Under the pieces are notes generated by a model that searched no databases, was not told where the DNA came from, and saw only the letters and a list, made by a program, of their open reading frames with translations. Shown in pieces: positions 47,290 to 56,062 of a stretch of 64,000 nt of DNA. This DNA is from Halomonas sp. ML-15 (GTDB lineage: Bacteria > Pseudomonadota > Gammaproteobacteria > Pseudomonadales > Halomonadaceae): NCBI RefSeq assembly GCF_014779595.1, contig NZ_JACXZT010000019.1, positions 124,001-188,000 of the forward strand, given 5' to 3'. Position numbers and translations under genes: made by a program. How positions within the stretch are numbered: position 1 is the first letter of the stretch; each line of letters starts with the position of its first letter.

Positions 47290-48321
47290 TCACTCGGGGA
47301 AGATCATGCGTGCGTCCTGATCCGGCAGGTAGCGTGAGGTGAAGACTCGTTCGGCGTCCGGCACCTCGGGCAGGTCATAGGCTTCGGCGACCAGCCGGAT
47401 CGACTCGGTCAGGCGCGCCTCGTCGATGGCACCGGCGCCGTGGGCGCGGGCGTCTTCGGTATCGATGGCGCCCTCGATGGCCAGCTTGAGGCGCCGGGTC
47501 TCGAGCTCGACGTCGATCAGGCCATCGCGGTTGCGCACATAGTCGATGGCCCCTTCGGGGTCGGCCAGGGTCTCGCCCAGGGCACGGTTGAAGGCGCGCA
47601 GGAAGCCCTCCACCGCCTCGGGACTCTCCTCGGCGAAGGTCTCGCTGGCGATGATCGCATTACCGTAGAGGGGCACGCCGTACTCGGGGAACGGCATGAT
47701 GGTGAGCTCGTCTTCGCTCATGCCGCGGGACTCGAGATTGAGCAGGCTGGTGAAGTAGAAGCCGGTGATGGCGTCGACGTCGCCGCGTTCGAGCAGCGTC
47801 TCGCGCAGCGCCGGGTCGACGTTTTGCCAGGTCACGGCGTCGGCGTCGAGGTCATTGGCATTGGCGAAGATGCCCCAGGCGCGATAGCCGGTATCGAAGG
47901 CCGGCGCGGCCAGGGTCTTGCCGGCCAGGTCGGCGGGCGTCTCGATATCGCGGTCCTTGCGCGCAAAGACTGCCGCCGGCGAGCCGTCATAGACCACATA
48001 GACGCCCTGGATACCCGGGCCGTCGGGATTCTCGGCCAGGAATTCGACCAGCGCATTGAGATCGCCGAAGCCCATCTGGTAGGCGCCGCTGGCGACCCGG
48101 TTGATGGCCCCCGCCGAACCGCTGCCGGAGTCGATCTCGACGTTGAGCCCCTCCTCCTCGAAGTAGCCGCGCTCCGCCGCCATCAGAAAGGGCGCCGAGG
48201 GCCCTTCGAAGCGCCAGTCGAGCTGGAAGCGAATATCGGTCGCGGCACTGACGGTCGCACTCAGCAGGGCCGCACCCAGCGTAGTGCCGAGAAACAGACA
48301 GCGTGACGTAGTTCGATGCAT
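47290..48321 (-). CDS. NMT1/THI5-like ABC transporter substrate-binding protein
   Basis: A 343-residue periplasmic binding protein with a signal peptide (GTTLGAALLSATVSAATD). The start of the mature part, IRFQLDWRFEGPSAPFLMAAERGYFEEEGLNV, is a strong match to the NMT1/THI5-like family used for pyrimidine precursors, sulfonates and related compounds. QMGFGDLNALVEFLA and the loop ALRETLLERGDVDAI are typical. No substrate-specific enzyme lies beside it, so specificity stays open. First gene of its operon. Confidence 0.88.
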   Translation of the reverse strand: MHRTTSRCLFLGTTLGAALLSATVSAATDIRFQLDWRFEGPSAPFLMAAERGYFEEEGLNVEIDSGSGSAGAINRVASGAYQMGFGDLNALVEFLAENPDGPGIQGVYVVYDGSPAAVFARKDRDIETPADLAGKTLAAPAFDTGYRAWGIFANANDLDADAVTWQNVDPALRETLLERGDVDAITGFYFTSLLNLESRGMSEDELTIMPFPEYGVPLYGNAIIASETFAEESPEAVEGFLRAFNRALGETLADPEGAIDYVRNRDGLIDVELETRRLKLAIEGAIDTEDARAHGAGAIDEARLTESIRLVAEAYDLPEVPDAERVFTSRYLPDQDARMIFPE

Positions 48322-48536
48322 GGCAAAGGGCCTCGGGTATACAAGATGGTCATCTTTGAGTATGCAGGTTTCTTGCCATATCAGGCCTATCGCTTACAGC
48401 CCCTCGCAGCAAGAGATCGGCGCACCTGTCGCATGGCGCGACGGCTACGGCGGCGCCTCTCCGGTGCAGCCGCCAGCCGCTTATGCCCCAGCATAGAACA
48501 TTTGGCAACGCCGGCAGCGCGCACCCCTCAACGCAA

Positions 48537-48560
48537 GACACCGGCCCTTGGGCCGGTGTC
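48537..48560 (-). terminator. terminator after bfr
   Basis: A perfect 11-bp stem GACACCGGCCC / GGGCCGGTGTC with a 2-nt TT spacer lies 34 bp past the bfr stop on the reverse strand. It is followed in that direction by TTGCGTTG. The remaining gap to 48322 (about 215 bp) presumably holds the ABC operon promoter; nothing else is apparent there. Confidence 0.7.
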
Positions 48561-48594
48561 GGAATAGCTGCAGGGCATCTGAGCGTCTAACGAC

Positions 48595-49077
48595 TCACTC
48601 GTCGCCGGCCATCTGCATCTGCCGCTGCATGTAGTTCTCGATGCCGACCTTGTCGATCAGGCCAAGCTCGGTTTCGATATGGTCGATGTGATCCTCTTCG
48701 TCGGCGAGAATCTCGCGGAAGATATCGCGGGTCACGTAGTCCTTGACCTGTTCGCAGTGGGTAATGGCTTCGATGTAATCCTTGCGGCCGTCGTGCTCGA
48801 TCTTGAGGTCGGACTCGAGCATTTCGCGCACGTTCTCACCGATATGCAGCTTGCCGAGATCCTGGAGGTTGGGCACACCCTCGAGGAACAGGATCCGCTC
48901 GATCAGACGATCGGCGTGCTGCATCTCCTCGATCGACTCATCGTACTCCCACTTGGCCAGCGCCTTGAGGCCCCAGTCCTTGTACATCTTGGCATGCAGG
49001 AAATACTGGTTGATGGCCACCAGCTCGTTACCGAGGGCCTTGTTGAGGTGCTTGATGACCTTGGCGTCGCCTTTCAT
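48595..49077 (-). CDS. bfr: bacterioferritin
   Basis: Heme-containing iron-storage protein forming 24-mer shells. The 160-residue protein has the ferroxidase ligands in [10 protein letters not shown] (E18), EEMQHAD (E51, H54), and EEDHIDHIE (E127, H130). The heme-ligating Met52 sits in the same EEMQHAD block. It starts MKGDAKVI with a TAGGAGATA-type ribosome-binding site. It is next to bfd, whose product releases iron from this store. The 180-bp upstream gap is unusually AT-rich and likely holds its promoter. Confidence 0.96.
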   Translation of the reverse strand: MKGDAKVIKHLNKALGNELVAINQYFLHAKMYKDWGLKALAKWEYDESIEEMQHADRLIERILFLEGVPNLQDLGKLHIGENVREMLESDLKIEHDGRKDYIEAITHCEQVKDYVTRDIFREILADEEDHIDHIETELGLIDKVGIENYMQRQMQMAGDE

Positions 49078-49259
49078 CGATTATCTCCTAAGTGCATGAC
49101 ACTAAACGCTAGAGTCGCCGCAGGCCGCGACGTCATGTCACCAGTATCGACAAAAAACCGAGAAAAGGCAAAAAAACCAATCAGGACAATAAGTTAGCGA
49201 GACGTCCTCGCATTTGCAAAAAGTTGCGGTTGGCAATGAATGACGGGCGCCAGCCAGCC

Positions 49260-49466
49260 TCACACGGCGTAAGCGAGATCGCAGTCGGCCTCGGCCATGG
49301 CGCCAACCACGGCTTCACGAGTGATCACCTTGCCGACGCAGGCGCACTTGCCGCACTGGGTGGCACAGCCGGTGGCCTCGCGAACTTCACGCCAGCAGCG
49401 CGCGCCGCCATCAACGGCCTCGCGAATCGCCTTGTCGGTTACCCCGTTGCACAGACATACGTACAT
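49260..49466 (-). CDS. bfd: bacterioferritin-associated ferredoxin
   Basis: A 68-residue [2Fe-2S] protein that reduces bacterioferritin to mobilise iron. It starts MYVCLCNGVTD, matching E. coli Bfd, and carries the four cysteines CxC and QCGKCAC, plus an extra pair (RCW, GCATQ). The start was set at the ATG preceded by AGGTGATG; an upstream ATG seven codons earlier lacks a ribosome-binding site. A Fur-like palindrome lies just upstream, as expected for an iron-starvation gene. Confidence 0.92.
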   Translation of the reverse strand: MYVCLCNGVTDKAIREAVDGGARCWREVREATGCATQCGKCACVGKVITREAVVGAMAEADCDLAYAV

Positions 49467-49495
49467 GCCCATCACCTCGCTGATCATCTACATGT

Positions 49496-49512
49496 CGAAT
49501 GTAAATGATTCG
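49496..49512 (-). promoter_or_regulatory. possible Fur box upstream of bfd
   Basis: CGAATGTAAATGATTCG is a 5-bp dyad (CGAAT / ATTCG) around an AT-rich centre containing AAATGATT, about 30 bp before the bfd start. It is a partial match to the Fur consensus and fits the known Fur repression of bfd in relatives. Confidence 0.35.
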
Positions 49513-49540
49513 CAGAGCCTATTGCAAGTGCAACTACGAC

Positions 49541-49999
49541 CTATTGTTTAGATAAAGTCTTTTCCGGCTTGGGCAGCACCACCACTTCGGTGCTGGAGGC
49601 GATATCCGGCCAGCTGCGTCGCTGACCGTCGAACAGCACCCACCAGTAGCCCAGGCCCAGCAGCGCCAGCGACAGGCAGGCGACGAGGAAGCGGATCAGA
49701 CTCTGCACCAGGGTGATACTGGCGCCATCCAGGGTCTGCACGCGCAGTCGCCAGGCCTGCATGCCCAGGGTCATGCCGGCACGCATCCAGCAGAAGGCAA
49801 AGAAGGCAAAGGTCATCGCGAACAGCAAACCTTGAAACAGCCTCGACTCATTGGCTTCGCCCTGGTTGAGCGCCACTGCAATCAAGGCCATTGACACCCA
49901 GATCGCCATGACCAGGAAGCTGTCGTAAATCATCGCCCCCAGCCGGCGGCCGAGACCGGCCGGCCATACACGGTCGAGATCGGTAAAACGTCGTCGCAT
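49541..49999 (-). CDS. RDD family membrane protein
   Basis: A 152-residue protein with three to four hydrophobic segments. The family motif appears as GRRLGAMIYDSFLVMAIWVS (about residues 17-36), where the second R-D pair marks the RDD fold. WMRAGMTLGMQAWRLRV is typical of the loop. Some RDD proteins act as Na+/H+ antiporters, but most are unassigned. It follows lptG by 12 bp and is probably in the same operon. Confidence 0.88.
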   Translation of the reverse strand: MRRRFTDLDRVWPAGLGRRLGAMIYDSFLVMAIWVSMALIAVALNQGEANESRLFQGLLFAMTFAFFAFCWMRAGMTLGMQAWRLRVQTLDGASITLVQSLIRFLVACLSLALLGLGYWWVLFDGQRRSWPDIASSTEVVVLPKPEKTLSKQ

Positions 50000-50011
50000 A
50001 GCGTCCTCGTA

Positions 50012-51076
50012 TCAGCCCGAGCGTCGTAACAGATAAAAACCAAGCCCGGCGCAGATCAGCGTCGGCCCGAGTACCGCCCACACCGGCGAAAAGCCGAATA
50101 CCGTCGAGGCCGGCGCCAGCAGGTCCTGCAGGTACTTGAAGCAGAGCCCGGTGATGACCCCGTAGAACACCCGGGTACCCGCCGCCACGGTGCGCAGCGG
50201 ACCAAACACGAACGAGGCCGCCACCAGTACCAGCGACCCCATGGTCAGCGGCATCAGCATCTTCTGCCAGAAGTAGAGCAGCGGCTGAGTGGCCTGCAAC
50301 CCCTGGTCCTGCAGGTAACGCGCGTAGGCCCACAGCTCGCTGGGGGCCTGACTGTTGACCGGGCGCAGCAGGCGCCCGAGCTGGTCGGGGGTCAAGCTGG
50401 TCTGCCAGTCGAGCCGATCACGGGACTCGGCCGCGGTGCGATCCTCCTCGAAACGCGTGATCGACACCTCTTCCAGCACCCAATGATCGTCATCCCATAC
50501 CGCGCGCTCGGCGGTGGTCGCCGAGCGCAGGGTTTCACCTTCGAATTCGTAGCGGGTCAGGTCGAGCACGGTATTGTCGCCACGGATCGCGCCGAAGCGG
50601 TAGACCACATCACCCTCGCGCTGCCACCCGCCGCGCTGGGTGAGCACTGCGCCCTCGCCCTGCATCTGTTCGATGCGCCAGGCGCTGGCGTACTGCTCGG
50701 TGCGCGGGCTGACGTATTCGGCGACCAGCAGCACCACCACCACCACCAGGATGATCGGCTTCATCACCCCCCACAGGATCCGCGACAGCGAGCGCCCGGC
50801 GGCGCGCATCACCGTCAACTCATTGCTCGAGGCCATGCTGCCGAGGCCGATCAAGGCACCGATCAGCACGCCCACCGGCGCGTACTGATAGAAACGCCAG
50901 GGCAGACGCATGATCAGGTAAGCCAGCACCTGAAAGGCGCCGTAGTCGCCCTCGACGTCGTCGAGGTCGTTGATATAGGAGATCACCAGGTCGAGACCCA
51001 GCAGCACCAGCTGCACCACGATGATCGCGCCCAGCACGTTGCGGGCGATATAGCGGTCGAGACGATCGGCAATCAT
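50012..51076 (-). CDS. lptG: LPS export permease LptG
   Basis: Inner-membrane half of the LptB2FG complex that extracts lipopolysaccharide and moves it to the outer membrane. The 354-residue protein has three N-terminal membrane helices, a periplasmic beta-jellyroll (about residues 125-260) and three C-terminal helices. ARNVLGAIIVVQLVLLGLD and SSNELTVMRAAGRSL are characteristic. Its ATG shares one base with the lptF stop (TGATG), giving tight coupling. Confidence 0.94.
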   Translation of the reverse strand: MIADRLDRYIARNVLGAIIVVQLVLLGLDLVISYINDLDDVEGDYGAFQVLAYLIMRLPWRFYQYAPVGVLIGALIGLGSMASSNELTVMRAAGRSLSRILWGVMKPIILVVVVVLLVAEYVSPRTEQYASAWRIEQMQGEGAVLTQRGGWQREGDVVYRFGAIRGDNTVLDLTRYEFEGETLRSATTAERAVWDDDHWVLEEVSITRFEEDRTAAESRDRLDWQTSLTPDQLGRLLRPVNSQAPSELWAYARYLQDQGLQATQPLLYFWQKMLMPLTMGSLVLVAASFVFGPLRTVAAGTRVFYGVITGLCFKYLQDLLAPASTVFGFSPVWAVLGPTLICAGLGFYLLRRSG

Positions 51077-52155
51077 CAGCGCATCCCCTTATGCTGTGCC
51101 CGCTGCATCATCACCAGCCCGAGCGCCAGATAGGCCGCATGAATCGGCCACATGCCCACCGCCGCCGGTAGCGTGCCACGACCGATGGCGTCCTGGGCGG
51201 CGAGTAGCAGGCTCAGATAGCTGATATGCAGGAAGATCGCCGGCAGCAGCTTGGCGAAGCGGCCCTGACGCGGATTGACCTTGGACAGCGGCATCGCCAT
51301 CAGGGTCAGAATGAAGACCATCAGCGGCAGACCGAAGCGCCAATGTAGCTGGGCATGGGCGCGGCTGTCGTCGCTGCCCATCAAGGCCAGCGTGGTGGCG
51401 TATTCCGGGGAGTCGACCTCGACCACTTCATCGGCCCGCGACAGACGCACCGCATAGGTGGCGAACTCGAGGCGCTCGGCCTCGAAGCGCCCAGGGTCGA
51501 CGCTGTATCGCTCGCCGTCGGCCAGCACCAGAAAACGGCTGCCGGTCTCATCGTCGACGGTCTGATAGCCACTCTGGGCGCGGGTCACGCTATCTTCCGG
51601 GGTATCGTCGGTGCGCCGCTGGCGCTCACTGATAAAGACGTTCTGCATGCGCGTCTGATTGTCGGTGAAGCCCTCGACGTAAACCGTGCGCCCTGCGCCC
51701 AGGTCCTGGAAACGCCCCGGCGCCAGCGCCGAAAAGTCGAGCTGGCTACGCTGCTCCTCGAGGGTTACCGCATTGTTGAGCGCACCGGCCGGCGTTAGCC
51801 ATAGGCTGCACAGTGCCACCAGGATCGCCACCAGGGTCGCCGGCACCAGGCTGATGGTCAGCAGTCGCCGCGGGCTGGTCCCGCAGGCCACCAGCACGGT
51901 GATTTCACTGTTGAGGTAGAGCTGTCCATAGGCCAGAAGAATGCCCAGAAAGAAGGCCAGCGGCAGGATCAGCTCGAGAAAGCCCGGCAGATGGAAGAGC
52001 ATCAGGTTGCCGAGGATGCTGGCCGGGATATCGCCCTCGGCGGCATCGGTAAAATAGCGAATGAAGCGACTGCCCATGATCACCAGCAACAGCACCCCGG
52101 CAACGGCGGCCATGGTCAGCAGGATCTCGCGGGTCAGGTAGCGAAATATGATCAA
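51076..52155 (-). CDS. lptF: LPS export permease LptF
   Basis: Partner of LptG, with the same three-helix/jellyroll/three-helix plan. Key segments are SEITVLVACGTSPRRLL and LTLMAMPLSKVNPRQGRFAKLLP. The start was set at a TTG (LIIFRYLTREI, matching E. coli MIIIRYL) because GGGAGAG sits 4 nt upstream. An ATG seven codons earlier lacks a good ribosome-binding site, and a longer frame beyond it is not homologous. It is divergent from pepA, as in E. coli. Confidence 0.92.
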   Translation of the reverse strand: MIIFRYLTREILLTMAAVAGVLLLVIMGSRFIRYFTDAAEGDIPASILGNLMLFHLPGFLELILPLAFFLGILLAYGQLYLNSEITVLVACGTSPRRLLTISLVPATLVAILVALCSLWLTPAGALNNAVTLEEQRSQLDFSALAPGRFQDLGAGRTVYVEGFTDNQTRMQNVFISERQRRTDDTPEDSVTRAQSGYQTVDDETGSRFLVLADGERYSVDPGRFEAERLEFATYAVRLSRADEVVEVDSPEYATTLALMGSDDSRAHAQLHWRFGLPLMVFILTLMAMPLSKVNPRQGRFAKLLPAIFLHISYLSLLLAAQDAIGRGTLPAAVGMWPIHAAYLALGLVMMQRAQHKGMR

Positions 52156-52302
52156 GTAACTCTCCCGGTGCTCCATGCAGGGCAGGTACCGCTCCCCATG
52201 CAATGGCGCAGCGCATTGCGTACACTGGACGACATTCGGCTGCGGCAAGGCGTCGTGCCGGCATTATCCAGAATCCCCTTTCGCTTGTCTTGTGGAGACG
52301 TC

Positions 52303-53823
52303 ATGGAATTCACTGTTCAGACCGCCAACCCGGCCAAGGTCGAAACGGCCTGTCTCGTGGTACCGGTGTTCAAGGATGGCGACCTGCTGCCGGCCGCCGC
52401 CAAGCTCGACGATGCCAGCGAGCGGCTGATTGGACAGCTGATCGAGCGCGGTGACTTCACCGCGAGCCTCGGTAATGTGCAGATGATTCCCTTCGCCCCC
52501 GGGGTCAGCGGCGAACGCCTGCTGCTGGTCGGCCTCGGCGAACGCGACAAGTGCCAGGAAGCGGCCTTCCGCAAGGCGCTGGACGCCGCCTTCGGGGCAC
52601 TGGCCAAGCTGCCGGTGAGCGACGCCGCCGCGGCCTTCACCGACGTGCCGGTGGGCGACCACGACAGCGCCTGGAAGGCGCGCATGACGCTGGAAGCCGC
52701 CGAGCGCGCCGTCTATCGCTTCGTCGAGTTCAAGTCCGATCCGCCCCCCGCCGCCAAGCTCGAACGCGTCACGCTGCTGGTCAGCGACAGCGACCAGGCC
52801 GCCGCGGTCAAGCAGGGCGCGCGTATCGGCGCAGCCATCGGCACCGGCATCAACGTCACCCGCACCCTGGGCAACCTGCCGGGCAATGTGTGCACCCCGC
52901 GCTACCTGGCCGAGCAGGCCGAGCAGCTCGGCAAGGGCTCCGGCGGCGCGCTCAAGGTCGAGATCCTCGACGAGGAGGCGCTGGAAGCGCTGGGCGCCGG
53001 GTCGCTGCTGTCGGTGGGTCGCGGCAGCGCCGAGCCGACGCGGCTGATCGTCATGCAGTACCAGGGCGCCGACGATCCCAACGATGCCCCCCACGTGCTG
53101 GTCGGCAAGGGCATCACCTTCGATACCGGCGGCATCTCGCTCAAGCCCGGCGAATCGATGGACGAGATGAAGTTCGACATGTGCGGTGCGGCCAGCGTGT
53201 TCGGCACCGTCAACGCGGTACTGGCGCTGCGGCCCAAGATCAACCTGGTGGCGATCGTTGCCGCCGCCGAGAACATGCCCGACGGCCTGGCCACCAAGCC
53301 CGGTGATATCATCAAGACCCTCAAGGGGCTGACCGTCGAAGTGCTCAACACCGACGCCGAAGGGCGCCTGGTGCTGTGCGACGCCCTGACCTACGCCGAG
53401 CGCTTCGAACCGGCCAGCGTGGTGGATATCGCCACCCTCACCGGGGCGGCCATCATCGCACTCGGCCACCACGCCACCGGCCTGCTGTCCAACGACGACG
53501 ACCTCGCGCTGGACCTGCTGGAAGCCGGAGAGACCGCCTGGGACCGCGCCTGGCACATGCCGCTATGGGACGAGTACCAGGAGCAGCTCGACTCCAACTT
53601 CGCCGACCTGGCCAATATCGGCGGGCGCCCGGCCGGCACCATCACCGCGGCCTGCTTCCTGTCACGCTTCGCCGACAAGTTTCCCTGGGCGCACCTGGAT
53701 ATCGCCGGCACCGCCTGGAGCTCCGGCAAGCAGAAAGGCGCCAGCGGCCGCCCGGTGGGCCTGCTGACCCAGTACCTCCTCGATCGCGCCGACGATGCGG
53801 TGGTCGAAACCGGCGACGAGTGA
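52303..53823 (+). CDS. pepA: leucyl aminopeptidase PepA
   Basis: M17 dinuclear-metal aminopeptidase, in E. coli also a DNA-binding protein (XerCD recombination, carAB control). The 506-residue protein starts MEFTVQTANPAK after GGAGACG. The active-site signature NTDAEGRLVL (about residues 350-359) and the metal-binding GKGITFDTGGISLKPG (about 268-283) are intact. A terminator hairpin follows, and then ilvE rather than the usual holC. Confidence 0.95.
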   Translation: MEFTVQTANPAKVETACLVVPVFKDGDLLPAAAKLDDASERLIGQLIERGDFTASLGNVQMIPFAPGVSGERLLLVGLGERDKCQEAAFRKALDAAFGALAKLPVSDAAAAFTDVPVGDHDSAWKARMTLEAAERAVYRFVEFKSDPPPAAKLERVTLLVSDSDQAAAVKQGARIGAAIGTGINVTRTLGNLPGNVCTPRYLAEQAEQLGKGSGGALKVEILDEEALEALGAGSLLSVGRGSAEPTRLIVMQYQGADDPNDAPHVLVGKGITFDTGGISLKPGESMDEMKFDMCGAASVFGTVNAVLALRPKINLVAIVAAAENMPDGLATKPGDIIKTLKGLTVEVLNTDAEGRLVLCDALTYAERFEPASVVDIATLTGAAIIALGHHATGLLSNDDDLALDLLEAGETAWDRAWHMPLWDEYQEQLDSNFADLANIGGRPAGTITAACFLSRFADKFPWAHLDIAGTAWSSGKQKGASGRPVGLLTQYLLDRADDAVVETGDE

Positions 53824-53894
53824 GGGAGAATCGCCAGGGGGGTTGCCTTTTTCCCGCGGCGACTTTCTCATGGTAGGCCTGACGACTGTTCACG

Positions 53895-53919
53895 CACCGA
53901 GTCGCCCAGCGACTCGGTG
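53895..53919 (+). terminator. rho-independent terminator after pepA
   Basis: A 10-bp stem CACCGAGTCG / CGACTCGGTG with a 5-nt loop is followed by TTCCTGT, about 70 bp past the pepA stop. Confidence 0.7.
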
Positions 53920-53976
53920 TTCCTGTATCGCCCTGAGGCCCATCACGCGTCTCAGGTGTAGCGGAGACTCTTTGCC

Positions 53977-55074
53977 GTGCCCACTGCAAGCTTTGCCCAA
54001 CTGCCCAACGCCCAACCCACGGCGGACATCATCCGCAAGGACATCCTTGCCAACCCCGGTTTCGGCCGCTACTTCAGCGACCATATGGTACATATCCGCT
54101 GGACCCTCGACGCCGACTGGCACGGCCACGAGGTACGCCCCTATGGTCCGCTGACCCTCGACCCCGCCGCCGCGGTGCTGCACTACGGCCAGGAGATCTT
54201 CGAGGGCATCAAGGCCTACCGCCACGCCGACGGCTCGGTGTGGACCTTCCGCCCCGAGAAGAACGCCGAGCGCTTCCGCCGTAGCGCACGCCGCCTGGCC
54301 CTGCCGGAGCTCTCCGACGAGGATTTCATCGGCTCGCTCAAGGCGCTGCTCGCCCACGACCATGGCTGGGTGCCGACGCCGGCCAGCGAAGCCGACGAGT
54401 GCAGCCTCTACCTGCGCCCGTTCATGATCGCCAGCGAGACCTTCCTCGGCGTGCGCCCCTCCCATGAGGTCGACTACTACGTGATCGCCTCGCCGGCGGC
54501 GGCCTACTTCAAGGGCGGCGTCGAGCCGGTGTCGATCTGGCTGTCGGCGAACTACAAGCGCGCCGCCGCCGGCGGTACCGGCTTCGCCAAGTGCGGCGGC
54601 AACTACGCCGCCTCGCTGGCCGCGCAGAAGGAGGCCGAAGCCCACGGCTGCGGCCAGGTCGCCTTCCTCGACGCCGCCGAGAACAAGTGGATCGAAGAGC
54701 TGGGCGGCATGAACCTGTTCTTCGTGTTCAAGGACGGCCGCATCGTCACCCCCCAGCTGACCGGCACCATCCTCGAGGGCGTGACCCGCGACTCGGTGCT
54801 GACCCTGGCCCGCGACGCCGGCCTGCAGCCGGAAGAGCGCCATATCAGCATCGATGAGTGGCGCGACGGCGCCGCCTCCGGCGAGATCACCGAGGTCTTC
54901 GCCTGCGGCACCGCCGCGGTGATCACCCCGGTGGGCGAGCTGGTCGGCGAGGAGGAGCGCATCCGCTGCCAGCCCAGCGACAACCCGGTGGCCAAGCAGA
55001 TCCGCCGCACCCTGCTCGACCTGCAGTACGGCCGCGCCGAGGACACTCACGGCTGGCTAACCCGGCTGGTGTAA
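53977..55074 (+). CDS. ilvE: branched-chain amino acid aminotransferase
   Basis: PLP fold-type IV transaminase for Leu, Ile and Val. The 365-residue length and the sequence HYGQEIFEGIKAYRHADGSVWTFRPEKN (about residues 61-88) place it in the eukaryote-like/actinobacterial BCAT branch rather than the 309-residue E. coli type. The PLP lysine is in GTGFAKCGGNYAASL. ELGGMNLFFVF and FACGTAAVITPVG complete the site. It has a GTG start with GGAGA 11 nt upstream. It sits between pepA and holC, normally adjacent genes, so it has been inserted there. Confidence 0.93.
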   Translation: MPTASFAQLPNAQPTADIIRKDILANPGFGRYFSDHMVHIRWTLDADWHGHEVRPYGPLTLDPAAAVLHYGQEIFEGIKAYRHADGSVWTFRPEKNAERFRRSARRLALPELSDEDFIGSLKALLAHDHGWVPTPASEADECSLYLRPFMIASETFLGVRPSHEVDYYVIASPAAAYFKGGVEPVSIWLSANYKRAAAGGTGFAKCGGNYAASLAAQKEAEAHGCGQVAFLDAAENKWIEELGGMNLFFVFKDGRIVTPQLTGTILEGVTRDSVLTLARDAGLQPEERHISIDEWRDGAASGEITEVFACGTAAVITPVGELVGEEERIRCQPSDNPVAKQIRRTLLDLQYGRAEDTHGWLTRLV

Positions 55075-55101
55075 TAAGCAGTTACGCCTCTCCACCGACG
55101 T

Positions 55102-55217
55102 GGCGGGGCGCCGCCGGGCAGGTCGTAGCGGAGGTTTGCGCCATGGATGGCGCAAGGTAGCGTACAGGGAAGTATTCATAGCGCCTCCGCGAAGGCCTGC
55201 CCGGCGGAACAGCCCCC
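55102..55217. repeat. palindromic intergenic repeat, copy 1
   Basis: About 115 bp just before holC. The ends are complementary: CCGCCGGGCAGG, TAGCGGAGG / CCTCCGCGAAGG, CCTGCCCGGCGG. The same element occurs in the opposite orientation after holC, with identical blocks such as AGGTCGTAGCGGAGGTTT and AGCGCCTCCGCGAAG. The centres of the two copies diverge. Confidence 0.85.
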
Positions 55218-55230
55218 AGGCAGACCCCAG

Positions 55231-55686
55231 ATGACTCAAGTCGATTTCTACGTCCTACCCGACACCACCCTGGATGCCCGCCTGGCCTTCGCCTGCCGGC
55301 TGACCGAGACCATCCAGCGCAAGGGCTACCGCCTGCACCTCCACGCCGAGGATGAGGCCATGGCCCGTCAGCTCGACGAGCTGCTCTGGACCTTCCGCCC
55401 CGACGCCTATGTACCCCATGCCCTGGCCGGCAGCGAGATGGCCAGCCAGGTGCCGGTGGTGATCGGCTGGCAGGGGCCGCCGGACCCCGCCGAAGAGCAC
55501 CCCCAGGCGATGCTCAACCTGCACCCCGAGATTCCCGAGTGGTTCTCGCGCTTCGAGCGGGTCGCCGAGATCATCAACCAGCACCAGGAGGTGCTGATGG
55601 CCAAGCGCGCCTGCTGGAAGACCTACAAGGACCGCGGCTACCCGGTCAAGGCGCACCAACTGGCGGGGCAAGAGGGCCGCGGCTAA
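55231..55686 (+). CDS. holC: DNA polymerase III chi subunit
   Basis: Clamp-loader accessory subunit that binds SSB. The 151-residue protein starts MTQVDFYVLPDTTLDARLAFACRLTETIQRKGYRL, the family N-terminus. FRPDAYVPHALAG and WQGPPDPAEEHPQAMLNL follow. A longer in-frame start 84 bp upstream lies inside the repeat and is not homologous. It precedes valS, as in E. coli. It is bracketed by two inverted copies of a palindromic repeat. Confidence 0.93.
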   Translation: MTQVDFYVLPDTTLDARLAFACRLTETIQRKGYRLHLHAEDEAMARQLDELLWTFRPDAYVPHALAGSEMASQVPVVIGWQGPPDPAEEHPQAMLNLHPEIPEWFSRFERVAEIINQHQEVLMAKRACWKTYKDRGYPVKAHQLAGQEGRG

Positions 55687-55744
55687 CGTTCACGGTTAGC
55701 CCTGGTCTAGTTACTGGCGCCGTTAACCCTGACGTAGCAGGAGC

Positions 55745-55860
55745 TCGGGGCTGATCCGTCGACAGGTCTTCGCGGAGGCGCTGTAAACCATCCATGGGCG
55801 CTACCGATGCCATCCCTGGCATCGAAACCTCCGCTACGACCTGTCCCCGGCGCCCCTCGC
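55745..55860. repeat. palindromic intergenic repeat, copy 2 (inverted)
   Basis: Reverse-complement copy of the element before holC, about 75% identical by eye over about 115 bp: on this strand GACAGGTCTTCGCGGAGGCGCT ends one arm and ACCTCCGCTACGACCTGTC the other. Its centre holds an additional small hairpin, GATGCCATCCCTGGCATC. The rest of the 376-bp holC-valS gap holds the valS promoter and no gene. Confidence 0.85.
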
Positions 55861-55946
55861 GCAGCGCAGCCGCATTACCCTAAGGCCACTAGGCTAGCGC
55901 CAAGCCCCCTCGCGCAGCGCCGTGACCTTGCCCCTCGGTTACCAGG

Positions 55947-55976
55947 CTGACGCCTAGCACCTCATCGCGCTATAAT
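55947..55976 (+). promoter_or_regulatory. sigma-70 promoter for valS
   Basis: CTGACG and a perfect TATAAT are spaced 18 bp apart, about 85 bp before the valS ATG. Confidence 0.5.
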
Positions 55977-56062
55977 CGTGGCCATTTTTCGCACGCCTAG
56001 ACGATTTCCTGCCGCCCGGCGCCACACACCGGCGGCGACCATTTCTGGACCCGGAACGCCCC

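Noticed and set aside
51991..52302. Upstream in-frame extension of pepA
   Set aside because: It overlaps the divergent lptF gene, and PepA homology begins at the ATG at 52303.
55147..55230. Upstream in-frame start for holC
   Set aside because: The 28 extra codons lie inside the palindromic repeat and do not match HolC proteins.
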